From positions 124,985-188,984 of the forward strand of contig NZ_NNBP01000004.1 in NCBI RefSeq assembly GCF_002803155.1: a DNA stretch of 64,000 nt, written 5' to 3'. Every line of letters begins with the position of its first letter. Position 1 is the first letter of the stretch. The notes under the pieces are model-generated. The model searched no databases. It saw only the letters and a program-made list of their open reading frames with translations, and had not been told where the DNA came from. Both the position numbers and the translations under genes were made by a program. The stretch is from Streptomyces sp. CB02959. Lineage in GTDB: Bacteria > Actinomycetota > Actinomycetes > Streptomycetales > Streptomycetaceae. Of this stretch, positions 10,093 through 19,841 are shown in pieces.

Positions 10093-11082
10093 TCAGCCGA
10101 CCATGCCGTCCGCGAGCTCCTCGGTGAGGTTGGACTCGGTGCCCGGGATGCCCAGGTCCTGGGCGCGCTTGTCGGCCATCGCGAGCAACCGCCGGATCCG
10201 CCCGGCGACCGCGTCCTTGGTCAGCGGCGGATCGGCCAGCGCCCCCAACTCCTCCAGGGACGCCTGCTTGTGCTCCATCCGCAGCCGGCCGGCGGCGGCG
10301 AGGTGTTCGGGCACCTCCTCGCCGAGGATCTCCAGGGCGCGCTGGACCCGGGCGCCGGCGGCGACCGCGGCCCGCGCCGAGCGGCGGAGGTTGGCGTCGT
10401 CGAAGTTGGCGAGGCGGTTGGCGGTGGCCCGGACCTCGCGGCGCATCCGCCGCTCCTCCCACGCCAGCACCGACTCGTGGGCGCCGAGCCGCGTCAGCAG
10501 CGCGCCGATGGCATCACCGTCACGGACGACGACGCGGTCCACACTGCGCACCTCGCGGGCCTTGGCGCCGATGCCGAGCCGGCGGGCCGCGCCGACCAGG
10601 GCGAGGGCGGCCTCGGGACCGGGGCAGGTGACCTCCAAGGAGGACGAGCGGCCGGGCTCGGTCAGCGAGCCGTGGGCGAGGAAGGCACCGCGCCAGGCGG
10701 CCTCCGCGTCGCAGGTCGCGCCGGAGACCACCTGCGGGGGCAGGCCGCGGATGGGGCGGCCGCGGCCGTCGACCAGCCCGGTCTGCCGGGCCAGCTGGTC
10801 GCCGCCGGCCACCACGCGGACCACGTAGCGGCTGCCGCGCCGCAGTCCGCCGGGGGCCATCACCACCAGGTCGGAGGAGTGGCCGAAGATCTCCAGGATG
10901 TCCTTGCGGAGCCGGCGGGCGGCGATGCCCGTGTCGAGCTCCGCCTCGATCACAATGCGGCCACTGACCAGGTGCAGACCACCCGCGAACCGCAGGATCG
11001 ACGAGACCTCCGACTTCCGGCAGCAGGTCCGGGTGACGGGGAGCCGGGAGATCTCGTCCTTCACCGCAGCCGTCATCGCCAT
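10093..11082 (-). CDS. whiA: Sporulation regulator WhiA
   Basis: WhiA is a DNA-binding protein conserved in Gram-positives; in Streptomyces it works with WhiB to start sporulation septation. The 329-residue protein shows the N-terminal WhiA domain ([31 protein letters not shown]), a degenerate LAGLIDADG homing-endonuclease-like core ([15 protein letters not shown] near residue 130) and a C-terminal helix-turn-helix ([22 protein letters not shown]). Its start overlaps the yvcK stop by ten bases, so it is the last gene of an operon led by uvrC. An internal promoter for whiA is known in S. coelicolor; I cannot locate one here. Confidence 0.96.
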   Translation of the reverse strand: MAMTAAVKDEISRLPVTRTCCRKSEVSSILRFAGGLHLVSGRIVIEAELDTGIAARRLRKDILEIFGHSSDLVVMAPGGLRRGSRYVVRVVAGGDQLARQTGLVDGRGRPIRGLPPQVVSGATCDAEAAWRGAFLAHGSLTEPGRSSSLEVTCPGPEAALALVGAARRLGIGAKAREVRSVDRVVVRDGDAIGALLTRLGAHESVLAWEERRMRREVRATANRLANFDDANLRRSARAAVAAGARVQRALEILGEEVPEHLAAAGRLRMEHKQASLEELGALADPPLTKDAVAGRIRRLLAMADKRAQDLGIPGTESNLTEELADGMVG

Positions 11083-12134
11083 GGGCCGATCCTTCCATGC
11101 ATCCGAAAAATACGGTCGTACGCGGCTGCCAGCAGTTCCGGATCGTGCCGGTCGGGGGCTTCCCCGGCACCGGGCCGGGTGTCCTCTTCGCGTGCAGCGA
11201 CCGCGGCCAGCTCGACCTCGCTGCCCACCAGCTGCTTGGCGGCAACCGTCAGACCATCGATGTCGGGCACCGCGGCCTCGTCGGCCAGCACCACGTCGAA
11301 GGCGAGTTTAGGGGCGTGTCGGGCCAAAACCTCCAAATGACGCTGCGGGGAGAAGCCCTCGGTTTCGCCCGGCTGGGGCGCGAGGTTGAGCGAGAGCACC
11401 TTTCGCGCCTTGGTCTCCTCCAGTGCCTCGCGCAGCTCGGGCACGAGCAGATGCGGGATGACCGAGGAGAACCACGAGCCGGGACCCAGCACCACCCAGT
11501 CGGCGTCGCGGACCGCGGCGACCGCCTCGGGGACGGCCGGCGGGTCCTCGGGGACGACGTGGACGGACTGCACTTCACCGCGGGTCAGGGCGACGGTGGC
11601 CTGGCCCCGGACCGTGCTGATCTCGTCCGGGTGATTCTGGTCCAGGCCCTTGACCTGGGCCTGGAGCTCCAGCGGCACCGCCGACATGGGCAGCACCCGG
11701 CCGTGCGCGCCGAGCAGCTTGCCGACCAGGTCGAGCGCCTGGACGTGGTCGCCGAGCTGCTCCCACAGCGCGACGATCAGCAGATTGCCCACCGCGTGGT
11801 CGTGCAGCTCGCCCTCGCTCTCGAAGCGGTGCTGGATCACCCGGGCCCAGGTCTGGCCCCAGTCGTCGTCACCGCACAGCGCGGCCAGCGCCTTGCGCAG
11901 GTCGCCGGGGGGCAGCACGCCCAGCTCGTCGCGGAGCCGGCCGCTGGAGCCGCCGTCGTCGGCGACGGTGACCACGGCGGTCAGGTCCCGGGTGATGCGG
12001 CGCAGCGCGGCGAGCGAGGCGGACAGGCCCATGCCGCCGCCGAGCGCCACCACCTTGGGGGTGGCGCCCTTCGCCGCGCGGGCGCTGGGAACGAAGCGGC
12101 GGACCCGGCGCAGCCGCGGCGTACGGGGGGTCAT
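11073..12134 (-). CDS. yvcK: YvcK-type gluconeogenesis factor (UDP-GlcNAc-binding family)
   Basis: The YvcK/CofD-like family affects carbon flux and cell shape, and binds UDP-sugars in Bacillus. The 353-residue protein has the signature [19 protein letters not shown] near residue 27, then [18 protein letters not shown], and the conserved [19 protein letters not shown] near residue 213. The start overlaps the rapZ stop by four bases (ATGA) and the end overlaps whiA, so rapZ-yvcK-whiA form the well-known conserved trio. Confidence 0.93.
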   Translation of the reverse strand: MTPRTPRLRRVRRFVPSARAAKGATPKVVALGGGMGLSASLAALRRITRDLTAVVTVADDGGSSGRLRDELGVLPPGDLRKALAALCGDDDWGQTWARVIQHRFESEGELHDHAVGNLLIVALWEQLGDHVQALDLVGKLLGAHGRVLPMSAVPLELQAQVKGLDQNHPDEISTVRGQATVALTRGEVQSVHVVPEDPPAVPEAVAAVRDADWVVLGPGSWFSSVIPHLLVPELREALEETKARKVLSLNLAPQPGETEGFSPQRHLEVLARHAPKLAFDVVLADEAAVPDIDGLTVAAKQLVGSEVELAAVAAREEDTRPGAGEAPDRHDPELLAAAYDRIFRMHGRIGPWR

Positions 12135-13084
12135 TCGCGCCCCATGTCCCGGTGCACGACGACCGTTTCGACGCCCTCGGAGACCAGTCGGCGGGCCAGC
12201 TTCTCGGACATCGCGACGCTGCGGTGCTTACCGCCGGTGCAGCCGACGGCGATGGTCACGTAGCGCTTGCCCTCGCGGCGGTAGCCGGCCGCCACCAGGC
12301 GCAGCAGCTCGGTGTAGCCGTCCAGGAACTCCTTGGAACCGGGCTGGTTGAAGACGTACTGGGAGACCTCTTCGTTCAGGCCCGTGAAGGGGCGCAGCTC
12401 GGGGACCCAGTGCGGGTTGGGGATGAAGCGGCAGTCGACGACCATGTCGGCGTCGACCGGCAGGCCGTACTTGAAGCCGAAGGACATGACCGTGGCCCGC
12501 AGCTCGGGGACCTCCTCGCCGGCGAACTGGGCGTCGAGCTTGGCGCGGAGTTCGTGGACGTTGAGGCTGGAGGTGTCGATGACCAGGTCGGCGTCGCCGC
12601 GCAGCTCGCGCAGCAGGTCGCGCTCGGCGGCGATGCCGTCGACGATCCGGCCGTCGCCCTGGAGGGGGTGCGGGCGGCGGACGGACTCGAAGCGGCGCAC
12701 CAGGGCCTCGTCGGAGGACTCCAGGAAGACGATGCGGCGCTTGACGTTCTGTGCGTCGAGGGTGGCCAGCGACTCCTTGAGGTTGGCGAAGAAGCGGCGG
12801 CCGCGGACGTCGACGACCACGGCGATCTTGGCGACGTTGCCCTGCGAGCGGGCGCCCAGCTCGACCATCGGCGGGATCAGCTCGGGCGGGATGTTGTCGA
12901 CGACGAACCAGCCGAGGTCCTCCAGACACTTCGCCGCCGTGCTGCGTCCGGCGCCGGACATGCCGGAGATGATCACCAGCTCGGGGATCGCGGCGCTCTC
13001 GCCCTGGTCGGCTTCGCGCATCGTGCCCGTACTCACCTGTGCACCGTCTCTCTCGGGTTCCTGCGTCTCGTGCGGTGTGCTCAT
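12131..13084 (-). CDS. rapZ: RapZ-family nucleotide-binding protein
   Basis: RapZ is a P-loop protein that in Escherichia coli guides RNase E to a small RNA controlling glucosamine-6-phosphate synthase; its role in actinobacteria is less clear. The 317-residue protein has a P-loop GMSGAGRST near residue 41, with Arg where most P-loops have Lys. It continues [20 protein letters not shown] and has the C-terminal UDP-GlcNAc-sensing-type block [18 protein letters not shown]. It overlaps uvrC upstream (ATGA) and yvcK downstream (ATGA). The first 35 residues are a polar, probably disordered extension. Confidence 0.93.
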   Translation of the reverse strand: MSTPHETQEPERDGAQVSTGTMREADQGESAAIPELVIISGMSGAGRSTAAKCLEDLGWFVVDNIPPELIPPMVELGARSQGNVAKIAVVVDVRGRRFFANLKESLATLDAQNVKRRIVFLESSDEALVRRFESVRRPHPLQGDGRIVDGIAAERDLLRELRGDADLVIDTSSLNVHELRAKLDAQFAGEEVPELRATVMSFGFKYGLPVDADMVVDCRFIPNPHWVPELRPFTGLNEEVSQYVFNQPGSKEFLDGYTELLRLVAAGYRREGKRYVTIAVGCTGGKHRSVAMSEKLARRLVSEGVETVVVHRDMGRE

Positions 13085-15156
13085 CGGTCCTGCCCCCGTT
13101 CTGCTGACAACGCGGCCGGTGGGGCCCCGTCATCCTCAATGATCTCTCCTGTGGCGGTATTCACCGCGGGGGCGGGCGGGGCCGCGGCGGCCAGCGCCGC
13201 GGCGACCGTCTCGGCGGTCTTCCGGCCGACGCCCGGGACCTGGCAGATCTCCTCGACCGTGGCGGCCCGGAGCTTCTTCAGCGAGCCGAAGTGTGTGAGG
13301 AGCGCCTGCCGGCGGCTGTCGCCGAGGCCGGGGACGACGTCCAGCGGGGAGGACTTCAGCCGCTTGCCGCGCTTGTTGCGCTGGTAGGTGATCGCGAAGC
13401 GGTGCGCCTCGTCGCGGACCCGCTGGAGGAGGTAGAGCCCCTCGCTGCTGCGCGGCAGCACCACCGGGTCGTCCTCGCCGGGCAGCCAGACCTCTTCCAG
13501 GCGCTTGGCCAGGCCGCAGACCGCGACGTCGTCGATGCCCAGCTCGTCCATGGCCCGGCGGGCGGCCGCCACCTGAGGGGCGCCGCCGTCGACGACCACG
13601 AGCTGGGGCGGGTAGGCGAACCGCTTGGGGCGGCCGTCCTCGTCGGTGAGGTGGCCGGCGGAGTCGGCGGCGGTGGCCGGATCCGCGGCCGGATCCGCGG
13701 CGGCCGGCCCGGCGGGGTCCGCGGCGGCCGGCTCCTCGACCCACTCCCCGGACTTCTGCTTCTCCTGGAGGTAGCGCCGGAAGCGGCGCCCGACGACCTC
13801 GTGCATGGAACGCACATCGTCCTGGCCGGCGAAGCCCCTGATCTGGAAGCGGCGGTATTCGCTCTTCCGGGCGAGACCGTCCTCGAACACCACCATCGAG
13901 GCGACGACGTCCTCGCCCTGGAGGTGCGAGATGTCGAAGCACTCGATGCGCAGCGGGACCGTGTCCAGGTCGAGGGCCTGGGCGATCTCCTCCAGGGCGC
14001 GGGAGCGGGTGGTCAGGTCCGAGGCGCGCTTGGTCTTGTGCAGGGCCAGCGCCTGCTGGGCGTTGCGCGCGACCGTGGCCATCAGGTCCTTCTTGTCGCC
14101 GCGCTGCGGGATGCGCAGCGAGACCTGGGAGCCACGGCGCTGGGTGAGCCACTGGGCGACCGGCTCGACCGGCTCGGGGAGCGCCGGCACCAGGACCTCC
14201 TTGGGCACCGCGTCGCCCTGCTCCTCGCCGTAGAGCTGCTGGAGGGCGTGCTCGACCAGGCCGGCGGTGGTGACCGCCTCGACCTTGTCGGTGACCCAGC
14301 CGCGCTGGCCGCGCACCCGGCCGCCGCGGACGTGGAAGATCTGGACGGCGGCTTCGAGTTCGTCCTCGGCGACGGCGATCAGGTCGGCGTCGGTGGCGTC
14401 GGCGAGCACCACCGCGCTCTTCTCCATGGCGCGCTTGAGCGCGCCTATGTCGTCCCGCAGGCGGGCGGCGCGCTCGTACTCCATCTCCTCGGCCGCCTCC
14501 TGCATCCCGCGCTCCAGGCGGCGGAGGTGGGCGCCGGTGCGGCCGGCCATGAACTCGCAGAACTCCTCGGCGAGTTCGCGGTGCTCCTCGGGGGAGACGC
14601 GGCCGACGCAGGGGGCCGAGCACTTGCCGATGTAGCCGAGCAGGCAGGGGCGGCCGATCTGGGCGGAGCGCTTGAAGACGCCGGCGGAGCAGGTCCGCAC
14701 GGGGAAGACCCGCAGTAGCAGGTCGACGGTCTCGCGGATGGCCCAGGCGTGGGCGTACGGGCCGAAGTAGCGGACGCCCTTCTTCTTGGCGCCGCGCATC
14801 ACCTGGACGCGGGGGAACTCCTCGCCCAGGGTCACCGCGAGGTACGGATAGCTCTTGTCGTCGCGGTACTTGACGTTGAACCGCGGGTCGAACTCCTTGA
14901 TCCAGCTGTATTCGAGCTGGAGCGCCTCGACCTCGGTGGAGACGACGGTCCACTCCACCGAGGCGGCGGTGGTGACCATCGTGCGCGTGCGCGGGTGGAG
15001 ACCGGCCAGGTCCTGGAAGTAGTTGGCCAGGCGCTGGCGCAGGCTCTTGGCCTTGCCCACGTAGATGACCCGGCCGTGCTCGTCGCGGAACTTATAGACC
15101 CCCGGCGAGTCGGGGATCTGTCCCGGCTTGGGTCGATAGCTGCTGGGGTCTGCCAT
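13081..15156 (-). CDS. uvrC: Excinuclease ABC subunit C
   Basis: UvrC makes both incisions around bulky DNA lesions during nucleotide excision repair. I chose ATG at 15156 ([12 protein letters not shown]), giving 691 residues. The GIY-YIG domain is [20 protein letters not shown] at residues 18-37. A UVR motif ([20 protein letters not shown]) follows near residue 205, then the RNase H-like 3' incision domain with [21 protein letters not shown], and C-terminal helix-hairpin-helix motifs. An Ala/Pro/Asp-rich insertion lies near residues 470-495. A perfect damage-type promoter has its -10 hexamer only seven bases before this ATG, so the mRNA is predicted to be leaderless. First gene of uvrC-rapZ-yvcK-whiA. 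Confidence 0.96.
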   Translation of the reverse strand: MADPSSYRPKPGQIPDSPGVYKFRDEHGRVIYVGKAKSLRQRLANYFQDLAGLHPRTRTMVTTAASVEWTVVSTEVEALQLEYSWIKEFDPRFNVKYRDDKSYPYLAVTLGEEFPRVQVMRGAKKKGVRYFGPYAHAWAIRETVDLLLRVFPVRTCSAGVFKRSAQIGRPCLLGYIGKCSAPCVGRVSPEEHRELAEEFCEFMAGRTGAHLRRLERGMQEAAEEMEYERAARLRDDIGALKRAMEKSAVVLADATDADLIAVAEDELEAAVQIFHVRGGRVRGQRGWVTDKVEAVTTAGLVEHALQQLYGEEQGDAVPKEVLVPALPEPVEPVAQWLTQRRGSQVSLRIPQRGDKKDLMATVARNAQQALALHKTKRASDLTTRSRALEEIAQALDLDTVPLRIECFDISHLQGEDVVASMVVFEDGLARKSEYRRFQIRGFAGQDDVRSMHEVVGRRFRRYLQEKQKSGEWVEEPAAADPAGPAAADPAADPATAADSAGHLTDEDGRPKRFAYPPQLVVVDGGAPQVAAARRAMDELGIDDVAVCGLAKRLEEVWLPGEDDPVVLPRSSEGLYLLQRVRDEAHRFAITYQRNKRGKRLKSSPLDVVPGLGDSRRQALLTHFGSLKKLRAATVEEICQVPGVGRKTAETVAAALAAAAPPAPAVNTATGEIIEDDGAPPAALSAERGQDR

Positions 15157-15163
15157 GCCCACC

Positions 15164-15186
15164 ACCCTACTGACCGCCACCGACAA
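15164..15186 (-). promoter_or_regulatory. RecA-NDp/PafBC-type promoter for uvrC
   Basis: The minus strand reads TTGTCGGTG, an 8-base spacer, then TAGGGT: a perfect match to TTGTCRGTG-N8-TAnnnT. Seven bases separate the -10 hexamer from the uvrC ATG at 15156, which predicts transcription starting at or next to the ATG. Confidence 0.85.
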
Positions 15187-15202
15187 TCAGGGCCGCAGCG
15201 GC

Positions 15203-15251
15203 GGAGCCCGCCCCTCCCGTGCCCGGCGGACGGGGCGGAGGGGCGGGCTCC
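15203..15251 (-). terminator. Terminator after the anchored secreted protein gene
   Basis: A perfect 15-bp inverted repeat (15203-15217 with 15237-15251, 19-base loop) lies between the stop of the 15277-16176 gene and the uvrC promoter, insulating uvrC from readthrough. Confidence 0.75.
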
Positions 15252-15276
15252 GGTGATGCGGTGGCGCGGCGTCCGG

Positions 15277-16176
15277 TCAGCGGCTGCGCCGCCGGCGCAC
15301 CGCCGCCGCGGCCGACAGGCCCAGGGCGAGCACGGCGGCGGCCCCCGCGACGGTCGAGGCGGCAGTCACCGCGCCGTTCGCGGTGTCCGCGGTGTCAGCC
15401 GCGTCAGCGGTGTCCACCGCGGAGGCCGCGAGCGGCTGCGGCGCGCGGCCGGTGTCGGCGGTCGGCGCCCCGTCGGGGCCGAAGCCGCCGGCCTCGCCGC
15501 GCTTGTCGTACGCGGAGCCGGGGAGCTTGTCGCCGTACGCCTCGGTGACCCGCTTCCGGTAGGCGGCGACGGTGGTGCCGTCGGCGCCGACGGCCTTGCG
15601 GGCCGCGTCGTCCAGGGGCTCGATGCGGTCGCCGCGCTGGACGTACCAGGCGTCGATCTGCGGCTCGTGGAAAACCGTTCCGCCGCCCTGTCCGGCGCCG
15701 GCCGCGGCGTAGCGGGTCTCGTCGTCGCCGCTGGCGATGTTGACGACCTTCCAGGCGGAGCCCTTCTGGGCGGTCCACACGGAGGCCGTGCGGCCGTCGG
15801 CGGCGACCGCCTTGCTGGCCATGAACTCCACCCGCGCCACGGGGGCCCCGGCCTTGCCGCGGACGAAGTCGGGCGACAGGACGTAGACGGGCACGGTGGC
15901 GCCCTCGATGCGCGGGGCGGTCCCGGCCGGGGCGGCGAGGCCCGCTCCGCCTTCGGCGCGGGTGCCGTCCTTGGCCGGTGCGGCGGCGAAGAAGCGGGCC
16001 AGGGTGTCCGCGGTCGCGGCGGAGGCGGCCGCGTCACGGGCCGCGGTGACGGCGGCGCTGGGCGGGGCCTGCGGCGCGGGCACGTCGGCGGCCAGCGCGG
16101 TGAGCGGGGCCAGGCCGAGGAAGGTGGCGGCGAGCGCGCCCGCGGTGGCGGCGCGGGCGACGGTGCGCTTCGTCAT
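15277..16176 (-). CDS. Secreted, membrane-anchored protein of unknown function
   Basis: I do not recognise the family. The 299-residue protein has a signal peptide (MTKRTVARAATAG, a hydrophobic stretch, then LTALAADVPA, cleavage near residue 29). An extracellular region of about 220 residues follows, with WTAQKGSAWKVVNI and VFHEPQIDAWYVQRGDRIEP. A C-terminal hydrophobic helix (about residues 270-292) ends in RRRRSR, which is a membrane anchor with no LPXTG sortase signal. It begins four bases after the stop of the upstream papain-like protease gene, so the two are almost certainly co-translated and may form a pair, for example as a protease with its anchor, chaperone or inhibitor. That pairing is inference from spacing only. 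Confidence 0.8.
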   Translation of the reverse strand: MTKRTVARAATAGALAATFLGLAPLTALAADVPAPQAPPSAAVTAARDAAASAATADTLARFFAAAPAKDGTRAEGGAGLAAPAGTAPRIEGATVPVYVLSPDFVRGKAGAPVARVEFMASKAVAADGRTASVWTAQKGSAWKVVNIASGDDETRYAAAGAGQGGGTVFHEPQIDAWYVQRGDRIEPLDDAARKAVGADGTTVAAYRKRVTEAYGDKLPGSAYDKRGEAGGFGPDGAPTADTGRAPQPLAASAVDTADAADTADTANGAVTAASTVAGAAAVLALGLSAAAAVRRRRSR

Positions 16177-16180
16177 GACC

Positions 16181-16771
16181 TCAGGCCCCTATCCGGTAGA
16201 GGGAGTGCGTCCAAGAGAAGGAGCTGCCGTTCACGTAGTTGTCGAAGTCGCCCCAGTTGTAACGGTTGTTGGTGGCCCATGGGTCGCCCCAGTACACCCA
16301 GTTCCGGGAGGCGTCGTAGCCGTAGATGACGTGCATGTGGCCGCCGCCGGACGACCACTGGATGCGGGTCTCGATGGGGCGCCTGGCGTTTATCTCGCTC
16401 TGCACGGTGCCGTAGCGGAGCCAACCGGTCACATATGAGCCAGAATTGATGCCCATCCAGCCGAGCGCGTTCTGAACATTGCCCAGTGTGGCCTGGTTGT
16501 TGGGGCAGTTGGAACCCTGCTGGCGGTTGAAGGCCGCGTTGCAGAACTGGTTCTGGCTGTACTTCCTGCCGTACCAGGTCGCGATGGTGTTGCCCGACGC
16601 GGCCCAGCACCAGTTGGTGTTCTCCTGGGCCTGCATGGTGATGTCCAGGCGGTTGGCGGCCTGCGGGGCGGCACCGGCGGCCCCCGGGATCGCGGTCAGC
16701 GCCACCGCGGCGAGCACGGCCGCCGACAGCCGTCTACCGCGCCGACGGCGGGTGCGAAGGGGTTGGGACAT
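16181..16771 (-). CDS. Secreted papain-like cysteine protease, AvrRpt2/C70 type
   Basis: The 196-residue precursor has an Arg-rich N-terminus (RTRRRRGRR), a hydrophobic segment and an Ala-rich cleavage region near residue 35, so it is exported. The mature domain of about 160 residues shows a papain-like triad: C55 in QENTNWCWAASG, H147 in GGGHMHVIYGYD, and D163 in YWGDPW. This spacing fits the C39/C70 (AvrRpt2-like) peptidases. C77 and C89 may form a disulphide. Expression seems coupled to the anchored protein immediately downstream. The substrate is unknown. Confidence 0.85.
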   Translation of the reverse strand: MSQPLRTRRRRGRRLSAAVLAAVALTAIPGAAGAAPQAANRLDITMQAQENTNWCWAASGNTIATWYGRKYSQNQFCNAAFNRQQGSNCPNNQATLGNVQNALGWMGINSGSYVTGWLRYGTVQSEINARRPIETRIQWSSGGGHMHVIYGYDASRNWVYWGDPWATNNRYNWGDFDNYVNGSSFSWTHSLYRIGA

Positions 16772-17011
16772 GGCGTTCCTCCCGGTCAGTGGGTGAGGGG
16801 GGAGAGGAGCGCATCCGGATGCTGTTGAGGAGCATCGGGTGTTGTCGCAGGCAGGTCAACACGCTTCAATGCGAGGTGACATGGGGGTGTGGACGAACGG
16901 GCCCGGAAGTGAACGGCCGGCGCCCGGCGTCCTGCAGTGACAAGGCAGGGAGAGCGCGCGCCGTGCGTCCCGGTTGTGAATGTTCACGTCGCGCGCCGGA
17001 GGATTGAGGCA

Positions 17012-17971
17012 ATGGCACAGAACACCCCCGACATGACGCAAAACCTTCCCATTTCGGCCGAGTTGGCGCAGCTCCTGCGGACCGGCCCGTTCCATCTCGC
17101 CCTGCGCGGCGCACTCACCGCCCGCGGGCTGGCCCTCACCCGCGTCCAGCACAAACTCGCCCAGCGCGGCATCACCATCGGCGTCACCAGCCTGAGCTAC
17201 TGGCAGCAGGGGGCCCGGCGCCCGCAGCGCCCCGAGTCACTGCGCGCGGTCCGCGCCCTGGAGGACGTCCTCGGGCTGCCCGACCGGTCGCTGCACCGCC
17301 TCCTGGTGCCGGAGGGCGGCGCCCGCCCGGAGACCGAGCGGCCACCGGCCCGCTCCTACCGCTCGCTGGTCGCACCGGCCGACTGCCTCCAGCAGCTCTT
17401 CGCCGAGCTGGAGACCCCGGTGGACGGCGGGCTGCACACGGTCGGCCACCACGAGTGGGTGCGGATCGGGGCCCGGCGCGAACTGGGCGAACGGGAGTCG
17501 CTCCAGGTGGTGCGCGCCCACCGGGACGGGGTGGACCGCTACGTCGCCATCCACCAGGGCGACGCCGGCTGCGACCCGTCCCTGGTGCGGGTGCGGGCCA
17601 CGGAGAACTGCCGGCTGGGGCGGGTGCGCGGGGACGCGGCGAACGGCGTGGTCGTCGCCGAGCTGCTCTTCGACAGCCGCCTGCGGGCCGGCGAGACCCA
17701 CGTCTTCGGCTACACCTTCGAGGACGGCAGCGGCGGCCCCAGTTCCGAGTACCTGCGCGGGTTCAGCTTCGCCGGCGGCCAGTACGTCCTGCAGGTGCGG
17801 TTCGACGAGGCGGCGCTGCCGGTGCGCTGCCGCCGCTTCACCCAGGCGTCGGCCGGCGCCCCGCGCACCGGCCAGCAGGAGCTGACGCTGAGCGGGCAGC
17901 ACCACGCGGTGCACATGGTGGAGCAGGGGGTGCGGCAGGGCATCCTGGGGATCACCTGGGACTGGGGGTGA
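17012..17971 (+). CDS. HTH-domain protein, putative regulator
   Basis: The 319-residue protein starts at ATG 17012 (MAQNTPDMTQ) with GGAGG ten bases upstream; a longer frame adds 25 residues without a ribosome site. An N-terminal helix-turn-helix-like region runs from about residue 20 to 85 (ALRGALTARGLALTRVQHKLAQRG, then ITIGVTSLSYWQQGARRPQR, then ALEDVLGLPDRSLHRLL), which resembles an XRE-type fold. The remaining 200 residues form a conserved actinobacterial domain of unknown function (HEWVRIGARRELGERESLQ, FGYTFEDGSGGPSSEYLRGF). It is divergent from the protease pair. No target can be read. Confidence 0.8.
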   Translation: MAQNTPDMTQNLPISAELAQLLRTGPFHLALRGALTARGLALTRVQHKLAQRGITIGVTSLSYWQQGARRPQRPESLRAVRALEDVLGLPDRSLHRLLVPEGGARPETERPPARSYRSLVAPADCLQQLFAELETPVDGGLHTVGHHEWVRIGARRELGERESLQVVRAHRDGVDRYVAIHQGDAGCDPSLVRVRATENCRLGRVRGDAANGVVVAELLFDSRLRAGETHVFGYTFEDGSGGPSSEYLRGFSFAGGQYVLQVRFDEAALPVRCRRFTQASAGAPRTGQQELTLSGQHHAVHMVEQGVRQGILGITWDWG

Positions 17972-17992
17972 GCCGGGCGGCGGGGCGCCGGC

Positions 17993-18406
17993 TCAGCCCG
18001 CCATCAGCTTGCCGCCCTTGACCTTGACCGGGACCTCCTCCAGCGGGCTGGACGCCGGCCCCTGGGCGACCTTGCCGGTGGCCACCTCGAAGTGGCTGCC
18101 GTGCAGCGGGCAGACGGCCTGCCCCTTCTCGATCTTGTTCAGGATCGCGCCCATGTGCGTGCACACGCTGCTGAAGCACTTGAACTCGCCCTTGGTGGGC
18201 TGCGAGACCAGCAGCCGCTGCGCGGCGTAGAGCTTGGCGCCGCCGACCGGCACGTCCGCGGCCGGACCCAGCTCGACCGGCGCGTCGGAGGACGGCCGGG
18301 CGCCCGATCCCTGCTCCCCCGCGGCGCAGCCGGCGGCGCCGAAGCAGGCGATGCCGGCGAGCGCGGCCCCGCGCAGCACGGTCCGGCGGTCCGGGGACCC
18401 ACTCAT
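17993..18406 (-). CDS. Rieske [2Fe-2S] protein with Tat/lipoprotein-type signal
   Basis: A 137-residue electron-transfer protein of the small Rieske type. Its N-terminus has a twin Arg (DRRTVLRGAALAG) and a lipobox-like LAGIACFGAAGC ending at C27, so it is probably exported by Tat and lipid-anchored. The cluster ligands are C82-x-H84 (VCTHMG) and C99-x2-H102 (CPLHGSHF), with the conserved GKVAQGPASSPLEEVPV after them. It starts 14 bases after the sugar transporter stop with a strong AGGAGG, so it is likely the last gene of that operon. Its partner is unknown. Confidence 0.9.
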   Translation of the reverse strand: MSGSPDRRTVLRGAALAGIACFGAAGCAAGEQGSGARPSSDAPVELGPAADVPVGGAKLYAAQRLLVSQPTKGEFKCFSSVCTHMGAILNKIEKGQAVCPLHGSHFEVATGKVAQGPASSPLEEVPVKVKGGKLMAG

Positions 18407-18420
18407 GTGGTACCTCCTGG

Positions 18421-19836
18421 TCAGTGGGCGGCGTCGGCCCCCGACGATACCGGGGCGGTCCGCTCGCTCGGACGGCGGTCCACCCCGCCCCGCAGCAGCT
18501 CCGCCTCGATCTCCTCCAGGCTGCGGCCCTTGGTCTCCGGCAGCAGCCGCTGGACGAAGACGAACGCCAGCAGCGTCGTCCCGGCGAAGAAGCAGAAGTT
18601 GATCCCGGCACCCCAGGCGTGCAGCAGGGAGGGGAAGAGCAGCGCCACGATCATGTTAAACAGCCAGTTGAAGAGGACGCACAGGCTGACCGCAGCGGCC
18701 CGGATCCGCATCGGGAACAACTCCGGCAGCATCACCCACTGCACCGGCCCCCAGGAGACCGCGAACGAGGCGATGTAGAGCGCGATCCCGAGCAGGGTGA
18801 GGGTGGACAGCAGCGCGCCGTAGCCGAGCCCGGAGAGGTTGGTGACGGCCAGCAGGACCATCGCCGCGCACATGCCCAGCGCCCCGGTCCGCAGCAGCGG
18901 CTTGCGGCCCCTGCGGTCGATCAGCCGCATCGCCGGCAGCGTCATCAGCATGTTGAGCAGGCCGATGCCGACGTTGGCGAGGATGGCGCCGCCCGAGCCG
19001 AAGCCGATGTCGGTGAGCAGGGTCGGCGCGTAGTAGATGATCGTGTTGATCCCGACGAAGTTCTGGAAGAGCACCAGCAGCATCCCGACCGTGAAGGCCG
19101 GCCGCAGCTGCGGCGACAGCAGCCGCCGCAGGCTCAGCGGCTCGCTCGCCTCCCGTTCGGCGCGCTCGGCCCGCTCGATCTCGGCCAGCTCCTCCCCCGC
19201 GGCCGCGGCGTCCCCGCGCAGCCGGGTCAGCACCGCCCGGGCCTCCGCGCCCCGGCCCCTGCCCACCAGCCAGCGCGGGCTCTCCGGCTGGGTGACGATG
19301 CCCAGCGCCAGCACCGCGGCCGGGACCACGCCCAGGCCGATCATCCAGCGCCAGGCCCCCGAGTCGGCGAGCAGGTAGTCGGTGACGTAGGCGACGAAGA
19401 TGCCGACGGTCACCAGCAGCTGCATCAGCGAGGTCAGCCCGCCCCGCAGGTGCTTGGGCGCGAGTTCGGTGAGGTAGAGCGGGACGACCACGGAGGCGAT
19501 GCCGACACCCACGCCGATCACGCAGCGGAACGCGATCAGCGGGACGGCCCCGGTCGCACAGGCCGCGCCGAGGGTGCCGAGGATGAAGACCCCGGAGGCG
19601 GCCAGGATCAACCGGCGGCGGCCCCACGAGTCGGAGAGCCGCCCCGAGAGACCGGCACCGAGCATCGCGCCTACGAGGAGGCCGGAGACGACCAGGCCCT
19701 CCAGGAGCGGGGTGAGCGCGATATCGCGCTTGAGGAAGAGCATGGCGCCGGAGATGACGCCGGTGTCGTAGCCCCAGAGGATGCCCCCGAGGGCGCCGAA
19801 GACCCAGATCATGGCGTTCTTGACGGATGCCGGCAC
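18421..19836 (-). CDS. Sugar/polyol MFS transporter, SP family
   Basis: The GTG at 19836 gives 471 residues, the normal length for the sugar porter family, with GAAGGG upstream. Family signatures are clear: FGALGGILWGYDTGVISGA in helix 1, GRLSDSWGRRRLI between helices 2 and 3, PLYLTELAPKHLRGGL after helix 4, NTIIYYAPTLL in helix 7, GRKPLL between helices 8 and 9, and the sugar transport motif near the end, LPETKGRSLEEIEAEL. It overlaps or abuts the dehydrogenase gene upstream (six bases between stop and start), so both are one operon. Its substrate is probably the polyol that the dehydrogenase oxidises. Confidence 0.92.
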   Translation of the reverse strand: MPASVKNAMIWVFGALGGILWGYDTGVISGAMLFLKRDIALTPLLEGLVVSGLLVGAMLGAGLSGRLSDSWGRRRLILAASGVFILGTLGAACATGAVPLIAFRCVIGVGVGIASVVVPLYLTELAPKHLRGGLTSLMQLLVTVGIFVAYVTDYLLADSGAWRWMIGLGVVPAAVLALGIVTQPESPRWLVGRGRGAEARAVLTRLRGDAAAAGEELAEIERAERAEREASEPLSLRRLLSPQLRPAFTVGMLLVLFQNFVGINTIIYYAPTLLTDIGFGSGGAILANVGIGLLNMLMTLPAMRLIDRRGRKPLLRTGALGMCAAMVLLAVTNLSGLGYGALLSTLTLLGIALYIASFAVSWGPVQWVMLPELFPMRIRAAAVSLCVLFNWLFNMIVALLFPSLLHAWGAGINFCFFAGTTLLAFVFVQRLLPETKGRSLEEIEAELLRGGVDRRPSERTAPVSSGADAAH

Positions 19837-19841
19837 GACGG

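Noticed and set aside
13103..13117. TTGTCAGC on the minus strand near the uvrC end
   Set aside because: The final GTG of the -35 element and a TAnnnT are both missing; rapZ starts within the uvrC operon.
15206..15260. Whole inverted repeat region as a riboswitch
   Set aside because: A simple long stem with a G-rich loop downstream of a stop codon; explained as a terminator.
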